From assembly GCF_002812705.1 (NCBI RefSeq), contig NZ_CP025030.1:3038001-3102000 (forward strand): a stretch of DNA of 64,000 nucleotides. Reading direction: 5' to 3'. This document shows positions 35,983 to 44,417 of this stretch, piece by piece. A model generated the notes under the pieces. That model worked only from the letters and a program-made list of their open reading frames with translations. It searched no databases and was not told the origin of the DNA. Each line of letters begins with the position of its first letter. Position 1 is the first letter of the stretch. Source of the stretch: Achromobacter spanius. Lineage in GTDB: Bacteria > Pseudomonadota > Gammaproteobacteria > Burkholderiales > Burkholderiaceae_B. The position numbers were made by a program, and so were the translations under genes.

Positions 35983-36768
35983 ATGTCCAGACCTAAGACA
36001 GACAATCGGGCTCAGGCCCCGGAAAGTGAATCTTCCGAAGCGCAAGACTTGCGCGCCCAGCGTCCGCCCCGACTGGCCGACCAACTCTACGATCGGTTGC
36101 TACAGCAGATCACCTACGGAAAATATCCGGAAGAAAGCCGGCTGCCTTCCGAGATGGATTTGTGCGCGACTTTCGGCGTCTCCCGCCCCGTGGTGCGCGA
36201 AGCGCTATTCAGGTTGCAGGCAGACGGCGTCATTATTTCCCAGCGCGGCGCCGGGTCGTATGTGCGTCGGCGGCCCAGCCCTGAACTGGTGAAACTGGCG
36301 CCGATCGGCGGGCTGGCAGAGCTGGTGCGCTGCATGGAATTGCGCAGTGCGCTAGAAGGTGACGCTGCCTGCATGGCGGCGACGCGTCGCAGCGAAGGTG
36401 ATCTGCAAGCCATGGCAACTGCGCTGGAAGACATGCGCGTCGCTTTCGATGCTCGCCAGGTGGGCAACGAAGCTGACTTCCGGTTCCACCAAGCGATTGC
36501 GAACGCCTGTGGAAATGACCTGTTCGTGACGATGCTGCAATCGCTATCCAAGCAGATATTCGATTACATGCGTGTGATGCGCAGCCTGGCGTTATCCAGC
36601 GCGGTCACTCGCGGCCAACAAGTGCAGCGAGAGCACGAGCGCATTTTTCAAGCCATCAGCAAGCAGCAGCCCGAAGAGGCGCGTGACGCGATGCGCGAGC
36701 ATATCTACAACTCCAGAATGCGGACGCTGGACGCAAGCTTTTCGCCCACGGTCGCGCGCAAGCGTTAA
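35983..36768 (+). CDS. GntR-family regulator, FadR/FCD subfamily
   Basis: A 261-residue regulator. After a variable N-terminal tail, a winged HTH (about residues 32-95, with LPSEMDLCATFGVSRPVVREAL) binds DNA, and the all-helical FCD domain (about 115-240) binds a carboxylate effector. Its metal-site residues are visible in EADFRFHQAIANACGN and REHERIFQAI. The ATG at 35983 follows GGAAC and fits; the in-frame start at 35932 has no support. It diverges from the module B operon across 191 bases, the standard arrangement for a repressor released by the pathway substrate. Confidence 0.9.
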   Translation: MSRPKTDNRAQAPESESSEAQDLRAQRPPRLADQLYDRLLQQITYGKYPEESRLPSEMDLCATFGVSRPVVREALFRLQADGVIISQRGAGSYVRRRPSPELVKLAPIGGLAELVRCMELRSALEGDAACMAATRRSEGDLQAMATALEDMRVAFDARQVGNEADFRFHQAIANACGNDLFVTMLQSLSKQIFDYMRVMRSLALSSAVTRGQQVQREHERIFQAISKQQPEEARDAMREHIYNSRMRTLDASFSPTVARKR

Positions 36769-36815
36769 GGGCACGTCCTTGGCCGGCGGTTCGCCGACGC
36801 GCCCGTCGACATGGG

Positions 36816-37037
36816 CTACTCGCTGATATGGGCGAACTGAACTGAATCAGGTGCGATACCCCCCTGGTGCAGACGCGCGTCCACGTCCTCTTGCCCACCA
36901 TCGGGAACGCCTGCTTCAGGCAACTCCAGCCAGTTCGCCAGTTCGCGCTTTGCCTGGCTCGTTTCCGAAATACCGCCATTGACCAAGGCGACACCGTCGC
37001 CGCCGTCAAGTTTGCGATAGCTGATCTGCGTTTTCAT
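36816..37037 (-). CDS. Uncharacterised 73-residue protein
   Basis: A small acidic protein starting MKTQISYRKLDGGDGVALVNG. It has a good AGGAG ribosome-binding site just before the ATG and follows the DUF305 gene by 20 bases in the same direction, so it is probably a real, cotranscribed gene. No signal peptide, membrane segment, Cys or known motif is seen. I do not recognise the family. Confidence 0.6.
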   Translation of the reverse strand: MKTQISYRKLDGGDGVALVNGGISETSQAKRELANWLELPEAGVPDGGQEDVDARLHQGGIAPDSVQFAHISE

Positions 37038-37057
37038 TTTCTCTCCTGGTGCATGGG

Positions 37058-37603
37058 TTATTCCGGCTTGGGCGCCGGCAGGCCTAGTTCTCGGTAGTCG
37101 CGAAGTTCCGGGCTGCCTTCGGGCGGCGGGTTCTTTTCCAGGTCGGCGATAAGCTGTTCCATTTCGCCTATTTCCTTGACCTGTGCCCGGATGATTCCAT
37201 CCGCCAGTTTGCGAACGCGCGGGTCGCGGATGCGCGCGCGTTCACTGGTCAGAATCGCAATGGAGTGGTGGGGGATCATGGCCCGCATGTACGAAATATC
37301 GTCCACCGTGGCTTGGCTGCGCACCAGCCACAATGCGGCGGCGAAGGCGGCAACGCTGCCGATGACGATGCCCAGGTTGATGCGCCGGTTGCGATACATT
37401 GACAGCATGAACCCCAGCATGACCACCGCCATGACGGCGCCCATGATCACCGCCATCCACAGCCGCGTTTGGCTGAAATAGATATGCGACAGGGCATAGA
37501 CGTTCAAGTACATCAAGCCGTACATGATGGTCGTCGCTACGACGATCATCAGTGCGAAGCGGGCGTAACCCCTCTTTTGAGTGTTGTTTGACGATTTGTC
37601 CAT
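37058..37603 (-). CDS. DUF305 family membrane protein
   Basis: A 181-residue protein with three or four N-terminal membrane helices (about residues 15-105) followed by a soluble DUF305 region with the signature MIPHHS (His-His) and a helical MEQL segment. DUF305 has a ferritin-like helical fold and is often found with copper or stress genes; its role is not established. The ATG at 37603 has GGGAG seven bases upstream and the upstream in-frame ATG does not. It lies in a four-gene minus-strand run with DUF2269 and the epimerase-DoxX gene. Confidence 0.82.
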   Translation of the reverse strand: MDKSSNNTQKRGYARFALMIVVATTIMYGLMYLNVYALSHIYFSQTRLWMAVIMGAVMAVVMLGFMLSMYRNRRINLGIVIGSVAAFAAALWLVRSQATVDDISYMRAMIPHHSIAILTSERARIRDPRVRKLADGIIRAQVKEIGEMEQLIADLEKNPPPEGSPELRDYRELGLPAPKPE

Positions 37604-37700
37604 GGGCCGACTCCCGCGGGTATACACATGCCCGCCGCGCAGCAAGTTCTGTTCCAAGAGGAATTGAGCGCTTGGAATCCAGGCGGTCCGGAATTGCCCT

Positions 37701-38165
37701 CTACGCCGGCTTGAACACCATCAGCCAGAAAATGCCCAGAAAAGCGCCCAGCGCGGGAAAGCCCAACACGAACCAGGCGCTGAAATAGCGCATGAATCGG
37801 GGCGACAGTGGTTGCCCGGCTTGCGCCGAGGCCGTGGCGCTGTCGCGCATCAGCATTTGCAGCCTGACCACGGGTAGCCAACATGCGATGGCGATCGCGT
37901 ACAGGATCAAGGACGCGGACAGCCACGGCGTGCTCCAGGGAAGCTGCATCAGGTGCACCAGATACCAGCCCGTCAGCGGCTGGATGACCGCCGTGGTCGC
38001 GGTGAACAACCAGTCGGCCATCACCACCAGGCGGGCCACGGCGGCGACCACCTTGGGGTCGCGGCCCCGCACCACGCAAAGCAGGTAGAAAGCCGATCCG
38101 ACGCCGGTGCCGAACAGCAGCGTCGAGGACAGGATGTGCAGCAGCTTGAACCAAAAGTAGTCCAT
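37701..38165 (-). CDS. DUF2269 family membrane protein
   Basis: A 154-residue inner-membrane protein with four hydrophobic segments, beginning MDYFWFKLLHILSSTLLFG. The His in the first helix and the WYLVHL segment are typical of DUF2269, whose function is unknown. Its ATG overlaps the upstream stop by one base (TGATG), so it is translated with the epimerase-DoxX gene. DUF2269 and DoxX-type proteins are commonly paired. Confidence 0.82.
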   Translation of the reverse strand: MDYFWFKLLHILSSTLLFGTGVGSAFYLLCVVRGRDPKVVAAVARLVVMADWLFTATTAVIQPLTGWYLVHLMQLPWSTPWLSASLILYAIAIACWLPVVRLQMLMRDSATASAQAGQPLSPRFMRYFSAWFVLGFPALGAFLGIFWLMVFKPA

Positions 38166-39463
38166 CAACGTCTCCCCACGCGGCTATCGCAGAGATACAG
38201 CAAGGCCAGCACGGCCAGCATTGGCAGGTTCTTGGAGAGGGGGCCGAATGGATGTAGCCATTGTTCGGGCAGGCGCAAGCTGATGATGGCGGAATAGCCA
38301 AGAATCAACGCTATTTGCGCCACCCAGACCCAGCGTTTGCGTCCGCCCAGATTCATCAGGGTCAGCACACCCAGCGCCAGATCCAGCCCTGCGGCGCTTG
38401 CCAGCATTGCCGGTGCGAGCGCGGGGGGGATGCCGGCGCGCGCCAGCAGCGCCAGGCTGTCGGCGATGGGGTACAAGCCCATCGATACCGCGGCCGTCCA
38501 TAGCCAGACGGCGGCAATGCACAAGCGCATGATCGGCAGCATGAGACGCAGGCTGGCCTCGGCGTGAAGCGGGCCTTGCTCTTGCGGCTTGATGAAGGCG
38601 CTTGGGGCGGTGGGGGAGCGGCCGAGCAAGGCGGCAAAGGGGGCTGGGTTGCCGGTGTTGCCACGATTCAGCATGGCAAGGCTATCGGGGTGGATCAACG
38701 ACCCCGGTAGCCATTGCGCGGCCACGGCGATGGGGTGCGCAAGGCCAGTGGGCACGGCGATGATCCATTGGCGCCCCGCGATCCCGAAGCCTTGCCGCAG
38801 CAACGCCAGGTATTTCCGAACCGTCACGGGTTCGGGGCCGCAGAACGCAATGGTGGTGGGGGCGCGCGCCGGTTGTGCGAGCATCGCCCGAACGCCATCG
38901 ACGACGTCGTCGACATAGACGGGTTGAATGCGTTGCCAGCCGCCCGCCGGCAGCGCGACGACGGGCAGGGCGGCCAACAGGTTGAATAATGCCGCGCTGG
39001 CCCCACCCGTTCCGTATACCAACGACGGCTGCACGATGTACGCGGCGGAACCTGCCGCCCGTAGCGCATCGTCCGCCACGCGCTTGCTCAGATGGAAGCC
39101 GGTACGGGCGTCGGCGTCCGCGCCCAAGGCAGAAAACTGGACGATCTGCGCGCCGCATTGCCGGGCCGCTGCGAATAGCGCGATCGCCGCGTTTCCGTGC
39201 ACATCTGAAAAGTGCGCGGTGCGGGTTTCGCGGAACACACCCACGGTGTTGATGACGGCTTGAACGCCCGACAGGTGCGGCAACCAGTCTTCAATGCGGG
39301 TCAAACGGGCAAAGTCGGCGGGCACGTATCTTGCTCGCGGCACGTTCAGATCGTCGGCGCGCGGCGTGCGCACGAGGCAAACCAGATGATGGCCGTCGTT
39401 GCGCAAGGCGTCGACCAATCGACCGCCGATAAATCCATGCGCACCAGTCAGCAGAATTTTCAT
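38165..39463 (-). CDS. NAD-dependent epimerase-like protein fused to a DoxX-like membrane domain
   Basis: A 432-residue fusion. Residues 1 to about 290 are an atypical SDR/NmrA-like domain with GAHGFIGGRL (7-16) for NAD(P) binding, FSALGADA and a HLSK motif; the Tyr of the usual YxxxK is His. Residues about 300-430 hold four membrane helices of the DoxX-like type (MRLCIAAVWLWTA, GLDLALGVLTLMNL). Such fusions recur in proteobacteria without a defined role; a quinone- or lipid-linked redox function is plausible. It leads an operon with DUF2269, DUF305 and a small protein. Confidence 0.82.
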   Translation of the reverse strand: MKILLTGAHGFIGGRLVDALRNDGHHLVCLVRTPRADDLNVPRARYVPADFARLTRIEDWLPHLSGVQAVINTVGVFRETRTAHFSDVHGNAAIALFAAARQCGAQIVQFSALGADADARTGFHLSKRVADDALRAAGSAAYIVQPSLVYGTGGASAALFNLLAALPVVALPAGGWQRIQPVYVDDVVDGVRAMLAQPARAPTTIAFCGPEPVTVRKYLALLRQGFGIAGRQWIIAVPTGLAHPIAVAAQWLPGSLIHPDSLAMLNRGNTGNPAPFAALLGRSPTAPSAFIKPQEQGPLHAEASLRLMLPIMRLCIAAVWLWTAAVSMGLYPIADSLALLARAGIPPALAPAMLASAAGLDLALGVLTLMNLGGRKRWVWVAQIALILGYSAIISLRLPEQWLHPFGPLSKNLPMLAVLALLYLCDSRVGRR

Positions 39464-39562
39464 TGGCGTTCCCTTTTGTCGCTAGGGCGGAGTCAGGGGC
39501 TGCAACGAGCAGCAATCGCCATACCCGCTAGTACCCACAAGGATCAAACTTGGGAGACTGAC

Positions 39563-40081
39563 ATGCACGAATGGCGCCAGGCTTTTCGGGAAGGAGTGCG
39601 TAGCGGCAGTGCCGCCAGCGCGTTGTCGACGTTGGCGCTGATGGCATTGTCGCGGCGGCAAGCCGGGCATATGGCTGCCGCGACCAATGCCACCAGCCAG
39701 TGGGTATGGGGGGATCGCGCGCTGCATCAGGACGACATAAGCTGGCAGCACACGGTGCCGGGCTTGCTGATTCATCACGCGGCCTCGATTTTCTGGGCGA
39801 CCCTGCACGCGCGCGCCAGCGCAAGGGCGCAGCAGACCTCGTGGGGAAAGCGGCCGTGGGTGGAAGGGGCGTTGGTGGCGGCGACGTCCTGCTTCGCCGA
39901 CTACCAGCTCACCCCCAAACGGTTGCAACCGGGCTTCGAACAGCGGCTGACGCGCGGCGCGCTGCTGTTGGTCTATATTGCGTTCGGCGCGGGCATCGCG
40001 CTGGCGTCCGGTGGCTTGTCGCGGGGCGAGTCTCGAACCCCGCGTCGTCCGCCGCGCCGAAGCCTGCGCCGAGCCCCGTGA
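39563..40081 (+). CDS. Hypothetical membrane protein
   Basis: A 172-residue protein with two or three hydrophobic segments (ASALSTLALMAL, LLIHHAASIFWATLHA, LLLVYIAFGAGIALA) and a basic C-terminal tail. GGGAGACTGAC lies before the ATG at 39563. The central ATNATSQWVWGD segment and the His pair in the second helix are striking, but I do not recognise a named family. It diverges from the epimerase operon and converges on the DUF892 gene. Confidence 0.65.
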   Translation: MHEWRQAFREGVRSGSAASALSTLALMALSRRQAGHMAAATNATSQWVWGDRALHQDDISWQHTVPGLLIHHAASIFWATLHARASARAQQTSWGKRPWVEGALVAATSCFADYQLTPKRLQPGFEQRLTRGALLLVYIAFGAGIALASGGLSRGESRTPRRPPRRSLRRAP

Positions 40082-40120
40082 CGAATGCGACGGGATTGCC
40101 CCGGCGCTGGCTTCTGCTGC

Positions 40121-40627
40121 TTATTTCGCCTTGCCCGCCTGCGCGGCTTCAGCATTGGTTTGCTGCAGGGCCAGCATGCTGAGCTTCTCGTCGGTGGCCT
40201 TTTCCTCGGCCAGCGTTTCCTTCAACAAGGTCAGCGCCTGGGTCATGCCAAGTTGTTTGGCGAAGGTGCATAAGGTGCCGTAGCTGGCAATTTCGTAATG
40301 CTCGACCTTCTGCGCCGCCGCGATCAAGGCCGCGTCGCGCACCGGGCCTTTTTCTACGTCTTCCATCACGTCGCGGCCTTCCTCCACCAAGCCTTCCATC
40401 GCCGCGCACTTGATGCGCTTGAGACGAAAATCGGCCGACTCCACAATCTTGTCGATGCGTTCCACCTGACCCCGTGTTTCCTCCAGGTGCTGAGTGAAGG
40501 CGTCTGCCAGCGAGGGTTCGCTGGCAGCGCGGGCCATCTTCGGCAGCGCTCGTGTCAGTTGCTTTTCGGCGCTGTAGATGTCGGATAGTTCGTGAATGAA
40601 GAGATCCTGCAAAGTCTTCTGCGTCAT
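40121..40627 (-). CDS. Ferritin-like DUF892 protein (YciE/YciF type)
   Basis: A 168-residue four-helix protein. It starts MTQKTLQDLFIHELSDIY, and the di-iron type Glu/His residues appear in FIHELSDIYSAEKQL, HLEETRGQ, KVEHYEIASYG and LAEEKATDEKL. E. coli YciE/YciF are RpoS/stress-induced and of unclear catalytic role. GGGAG lies six bases before the ATG at 40627; an upstream in-frame ATG has no such site. Its neighbour also encodes a ferritin-like fold (DUF4142). Confidence 0.9.
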   Translation of the reverse strand: MTQKTLQDLFIHELSDIYSAEKQLTRALPKMARAASEPSLADAFTQHLEETRGQVERIDKIVESADFRLKRIKCAAMEGLVEEGRDVMEDVEKGPVRDAALIAAAQKVEHYEIASYGTLCTFAKQLGMTQALTLLKETLAEEKATDEKLSMLALQQTNAEAAQAGKAK

Positions 40628-40716
40628 GTTCTGCTCCCGTGGGTGATAGACGGCCATGATCGGCCCAGCCGCTTTCAGCAAACACCATGCCTGTGTGCGC
40701 TTGCGGTCAAACCCGG

Positions 40717-41286
40717 TCAGCTTGCCGGGTCTTTGATCGCTTTGCGCAGCGCGCGGGCCATGTCCAGATGGCGCTTCAACAGGGGCAGCGTGTCGGCGGC
40801 GAAGCGCTTCAGATCGTTGTCCGTGGCGTGTCCGGCGGCCTCTTCGAATAGTTCGATAGCGTCCTCGTGCGCCGCCACGCCGATCTCATCGCCATAGGCT
40901 TCGTCAAAGCCGTCGTCGCGCAGCTCCAGCGCTTTCAGCTTGGCGGCCTGGACCAGCGATGGTTGCGTGGGCGTCTCGTAACCCTTCTTCTTGACCAGCG
41001 CCTGGATTTGCTCGCCCAGCCTTGTGTGCTCGTCGATCATCTTCTGGGCGAATTGCTTGATTTGGGCGTTGCGGGATTTTTTCAAGGCGAGCTTGCCGCC
41101 CGCGATTTCCATATAGCCGGATTCCGCCGCCTTGGTCAGAAAGCCTCGGTCCTCACTGTTCAATTGCGTGATCGATGCGGACGAGCCGGGTGCGCTGGGG
41201 TCGGGGGCGGGTTGCGCAAATGCGAAGCCCGGCGCGGCCAGGAATAACGCGATGCATAGGCTTGCGCTCAACACGGGCTTGTTCAT
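40717..41286 (-). CDS. Secreted DUF4142 protein
   Basis: A 189-residue exported protein: signal peptide about residues 1-24 (GFAFA), a Pro/Ser-rich linker, then a helical DUF4142 domain ([25 protein letters not shown], about 43-67, then [12 protein letters not shown]). DUF4142 has a ferritin-like fold and is common in stress and rhizosphere bacteria; no activity is established. It precedes the DUF892 gene by 89 bases on the same strand and diverges from the zinc dehydrogenase. Confidence 0.85.
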   Translation of the reverse strand: MNKPVLSASLCIALFLAAPGFAFAQPAPDPSAPGSSASITQLNSEDRGFLTKAAESGYMEIAGGKLALKKSRNAQIKQFAQKMIDEHTRLGEQIQALVKKKGYETPTQPSLVQAAKLKALELRDDGFDEAYGDEIGVAAHEDAIELFEEAAGHATDNDLKRFAADTLPLLKRHLDMARALRKAIKDPAS

Positions 41287-41494
41287 TTCCTATCTCCTGG
41301 GTGATACGCGCCGGCAGAACGTGGCCGCTGGTTCAGGCAGGATTTGCCGGCCGCGCACAGTGGAAGAGCAAGCCGCGTACCTGCTTGGCCAGGATCCGCC
41401 GCGGCCAACGCTGGCGAGGCACGCCAGAGGCACGATAGTTGCTGCCCATCCCCCGCGACCGCAACCCTGCGATTGCATGACAAAGGGGATACAC

Positions 41495-42664
41495 ATGAAA
41501 GCACTCTGCTGGCACGGCAAACACGATGTCCGGTACGACACCGTTCCTGATCCGACCCTCGAGCATCCAGGCGACGCCATCATCAAGGTAAGCGCCTGCG
41601 CCATTTGCGGTTCGGATCTGCATCTATTCGACGGCTTCATGCCGCAAATGAAGTCCGGAGACGTACTCGGGCATGAATTCATGGGAGAAGTGGTGGAGGT
41701 GGGCAGTGAAGCCAAGCGCCTGAAAGTGGGGGACCGCGTGGTGATTCCGTTCACCATTACTTGCGGCCAATGCGAGCAGTGCCTGCGAGGCAACTTCTCG
41801 GTCTGCGAACGCACCAACCGGAACGCGGATGCGGCGGCCAAGGTGTTTGGCCATACCACGGCCGGCTTGTTCGGATATAGCCATTTGACGGGCGGTTACG
41901 CGGGCGGGCAGGCAGAATTCGTGCGGGTACCGTGGGCTGATACCACGCACATCCCGGTGCCACCCGAACTTAGCGATGATCAAGTCTTGTTTCTGGGTGA
42001 CATCTTTCCCACGGGTTGGCAGGCGGCGGTGCAATGCGAGATTGAACCCACCGACACGGTTGCGATCTGGGGCGCCGGTCCGGTGGGCCAGATGGCGGTG
42101 CGCAGCGCGGTCTTGCTGAACGCCAAGCAAGTAATCTGCATCGACGACGTTCCCGAACGCTTGAAGATGGCCAGTGATGGCGGCGCCATTCCGATCAACT
42201 TTCAAGAAGAAAGCGTGGTCGATCGGCTGCAAGCGCTGACGCAGGGCAAGGGGCCGGAGAAATGCATAGACGCCGTCGGCATGGAATCGCACTCCAGCCA
42301 CACCATGGGCGAACTGTATGACCGGGTCAAGCAAGCCGTGGGCGCCGAAACCGACCGGCCGCACGTGCTGCGCGAAATGATCTATGTATGCCGCCCGGGC
42401 GGGGTCTTGTCGGTGCCGGGCGTGTACGGCGGCTTGATCGACAAGATTCCGTTTGGGGCATCGATGAACAAGGGGCTGACCTGGCGCATGGGCCAGACCC
42501 ATGTGCGGCGATGGACCGACGAACTGCTGGATTTGATTGTCGACGGCCGCATCGATCCGTCGTTCGTGATTACCCACCACGAACGCCTGCAAGCCGGCCC
42601 CGATATGTACAAGACGTTTCGAGACAAGCTGGACGGGTGCATCAAGGTGGTGTTGAACCCTTGA
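41495..42664 (+). CDS. Zinc-dependent alcohol/formaldehyde dehydrogenase
   Basis: A 389-residue medium-chain dehydrogenase. Catalytic zinc ligands are Cys38, His60 and Glu61 (CGSDLH, GHEFMG); the structural zinc uses Cys90, Cys93, Cys96 and Cys104 (CGQCEQC, then FSVC). The nucleotide motif is GAGPVGQM. The length and LGDIFPTGW resemble the glutathione-independent formaldehyde dehydrogenase group of P. putida, but many relatives act on other alcohols. GGGGAT precedes the ATG at 41495; an ATG six codons upstream is possible. It stands alone, 208 bases from the divergent DUF4142 gene; that gap shows nothing recognisable. Confidence 0.9.
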   Translation: MKALCWHGKHDVRYDTVPDPTLEHPGDAIIKVSACAICGSDLHLFDGFMPQMKSGDVLGHEFMGEVVEVGSEAKRLKVGDRVVIPFTITCGQCEQCLRGNFSVCERTNRNADAAAKVFGHTTAGLFGYSHLTGGYAGGQAEFVRVPWADTTHIPVPPELSDDQVLFLGDIFPTGWQAAVQCEIEPTDTVAIWGAGPVGQMAVRSAVLLNAKQVICIDDVPERLKMASDGGAIPINFQEESVVDRLQALTQGKGPEKCIDAVGMESHSSHTMGELYDRVKQAVGAETDRPHVLREMIYVCRPGGVLSVPGVYGGLIDKIPFGASMNKGLTWRMGQTHVRRWTDELLDLIVDGRIDPSFVITHHERLQAGPDMYKTFRDKLDGCIKVVLNP

Positions 42665-42682
42665 AGCAAGGCGCGCTGGCCG

Positions 42683-43591
42683 CTAGGAGTTGGACGGCAG
42701 CAATTGCATTCCCGTGCGGCGGACGAATTCCTCGTAGCTGATCGGGGCGCTTTCTTTTGCGCTGGCGTTGTTGGCCTGCCAGTGCACCCATGAGCGGCGC
42801 GTGGTGGCGTCGTACACCACCTTGTAGACGTGGCTGGGCACCGCCACGCCGAAGCCGATGGATGCAGGCTTGCCGGCGTAGTAGGGGCCGGTATAGACGT
42901 ACACATCGCCCGCCGCGCGCATGACGTACTTGCGGGTGTCTTGTTCGATGCGGCTCCAGGGGCCGGCGTTTTGCGTCTGGTCTTGCGGCACCATGTTGGC
43001 AAGCGAAAAGCTCTGCGCCATGGCGTCTCGGGAATACATGTCACCGGCGGGCGCCATGTGGCCGCGCGAGTAGCCGGATCCCTTGTAGTCGTCCAGGCTG
43101 GCGCGTTCGCCGCTGGGCAGGCGGGCTTCGGCGTAGAACTTGTCGGTGCGCTGCAAGCCCTGCGCCTGCGTCAGCAGCTTGCGGTTCAGGCGTTCGGCGA
43201 CAAACACCGGCGTTTTGGTCTGGCCGTTGTGCAGGACGGCAAAAGCTGAAAAGCACAGCTCGCGCAGCGCGGGGGCCGAGGGCACGACGGGCAGGTTGCC
43301 GGATGGGAAAAACTGCGGGCAGTCGGCGAAGCGAGTGTGGGTCAACGCCCCGGAAGGGATGGCAGCCGGGGCAAACTTTTCCTGGGCTGGCCACCCCAAG
43401 CGCGCCAGGATGGCATCCGGCGAGAACTGCGCGGGCCATTGCGGCTTCAAGACATAGGTGGTGGCGCCGAAGCTGGCCAGTGACGAAACCAGAAGCGCCC
43501 TGAAGAACCGATAGGCACGGCTCGCCGATTTGCTATTGCCCCGAGCTACCGGGCGTTTTCTTGTTGATGCTGTTTTCTTCGCGCGCGTCAT
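42683..43591 (-). CDS. Membrane-anchored DNA/RNA non-specific endonuclease
   Basis: A 302-residue beta-beta-alpha-metal nuclease. A basic N-terminus and one membrane segment (about residues 28-47, FFRALLVSSLASFGATTYVL) would anchor it with the catalytic domain in the periplasm. The catalytic motif is SRGH (175-178, family form DRGH) with His178; Asn199 and Asn208 (LANMVPQ, QNAGPW) fit the metal-binding helix. Relatives degrade foreign or environmental nucleic acids for nutrition or act in competence. It converges on the dehydrogenase with 18 bases between stops. Confidence 0.9.
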   Translation of the reverse strand: MTRAKKTASTRKRPVARGNSKSASRAYRFFRALLVSSLASFGATTYVLKPQWPAQFSPDAILARLGWPAQEKFAPAAIPSGALTHTRFADCPQFFPSGNLPVVPSAPALRELCFSAFAVLHNGQTKTPVFVAERLNRKLLTQAQGLQRTDKFYAEARLPSGERASLDDYKGSGYSRGHMAPAGDMYSRDAMAQSFSLANMVPQDQTQNAGPWSRIEQDTRKYVMRAAGDVYVYTGPYYAGKPASIGFGVAVPSHVYKVVYDATTRRSWVHWQANNASAKESAPISYEEFVRRTGMQLLPSNS

Positions 43592-43696
43592 GCTACCTGT
43601 GTGTTGCGGGCTGGGCCACCGCAGGGCCAGCGTCGCCGAATTGTAGATGACTGACTGCGGGCGACCGCAAGCTCAGTCCGCTACAACAACAGTTCG

Positions 43697-44299
43697 TCAC
43701 AACACCAGTTTCAATCCGATCGCGAACATCGCCACGCCCACGCAACCGTCCAGCACCCGCCAGGCGTTGGGGTTCGCAAACAGCGGTCGCAGCAGCCGGG
43801 CGCCATAGCCCAGCGTGAAGAAAAATGTGAACGACGCGCACATGGCGCCCAGCGCGAAGGCGGTTTTGGCGCCGTCGTACTGGCTGGAGATCGATCCCAG
43901 CAGCACCACGGTGTCCAGGTACACATGCGGGTTGAGCCAGGTGAACGCCAGGCAGGCGGCCAGCGTGGCGGCAAGCCCGGTGGTTTGGCGGGCGGAAGGC
44001 GCCAGGCTGTCGTGCTGGGCGCGCAGGGCCGACCGCAAGCTGCGCGCGGCGTAGAGGAAGAGGAACAACGCGCCCCCGTAGCGCATGGCGGGCTCCAGCC
44101 AGGGCAGTGTGTCGGCCGCCAGCCCAAAGCCCGCCACCCCCGCCGCAATCAGGATGGCGTCGGAGGCGGCGCAGGTGAGGCAGACCGCGAACACGTATTC
44201 CTGGCGCAAGCCTTGTCGCAGGACGAAGGCGTTTTGCGCGCCGATGGCGACGATCAGGCTAAGGCCGAGCAGAAACCCGGGAATGAATGCGGTCGTCAT
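43697..44299 (-). CDS. LysE/ArgO family amino-acid exporter
   Basis: A 200-residue inner-membrane exporter with about six helices. The N-terminal GAQNAFVLRQGLR motif (residues 20-32) and FTWLNPHVYLDTVVLLGS are characteristic of LysE/ArgO, which expel excess lysine or arginine. The usual ArgP/LysG regulator would be divergent; the LysR gene upstream here is on the same strand and faces the lyase module, so it is probably not the exporter's regulator. The start is the first ATG before the helix. Confidence 0.92.
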   Translation of the reverse strand: MTTAFIPGFLLGLSLIVAIGAQNAFVLRQGLRQEYVFAVCLTCAASDAILIAAGVAGFGLAADTLPWLEPAMRYGGALFLFLYAARSLRSALRAQHDSLAPSARQTTGLAATLAACLAFTWLNPHVYLDTVVLLGSISSQYDGAKTAFALGAMCASFTFFFTLGYGARLLRPLFANPNAWRVLDGCVGVAMFAIGLKLVL

Positions 44300-44417
44300 G
44301 GCAACCCTTGTGGCAACCTTTATGGAAAGGCCGACAGACTAGCCGCTGGTAGGGGATTAGAAAAACTAAATAAGCTAAATCAACATTAGTTCGTCTAAAC
44401 AGCATCGTGGCCAGGTG

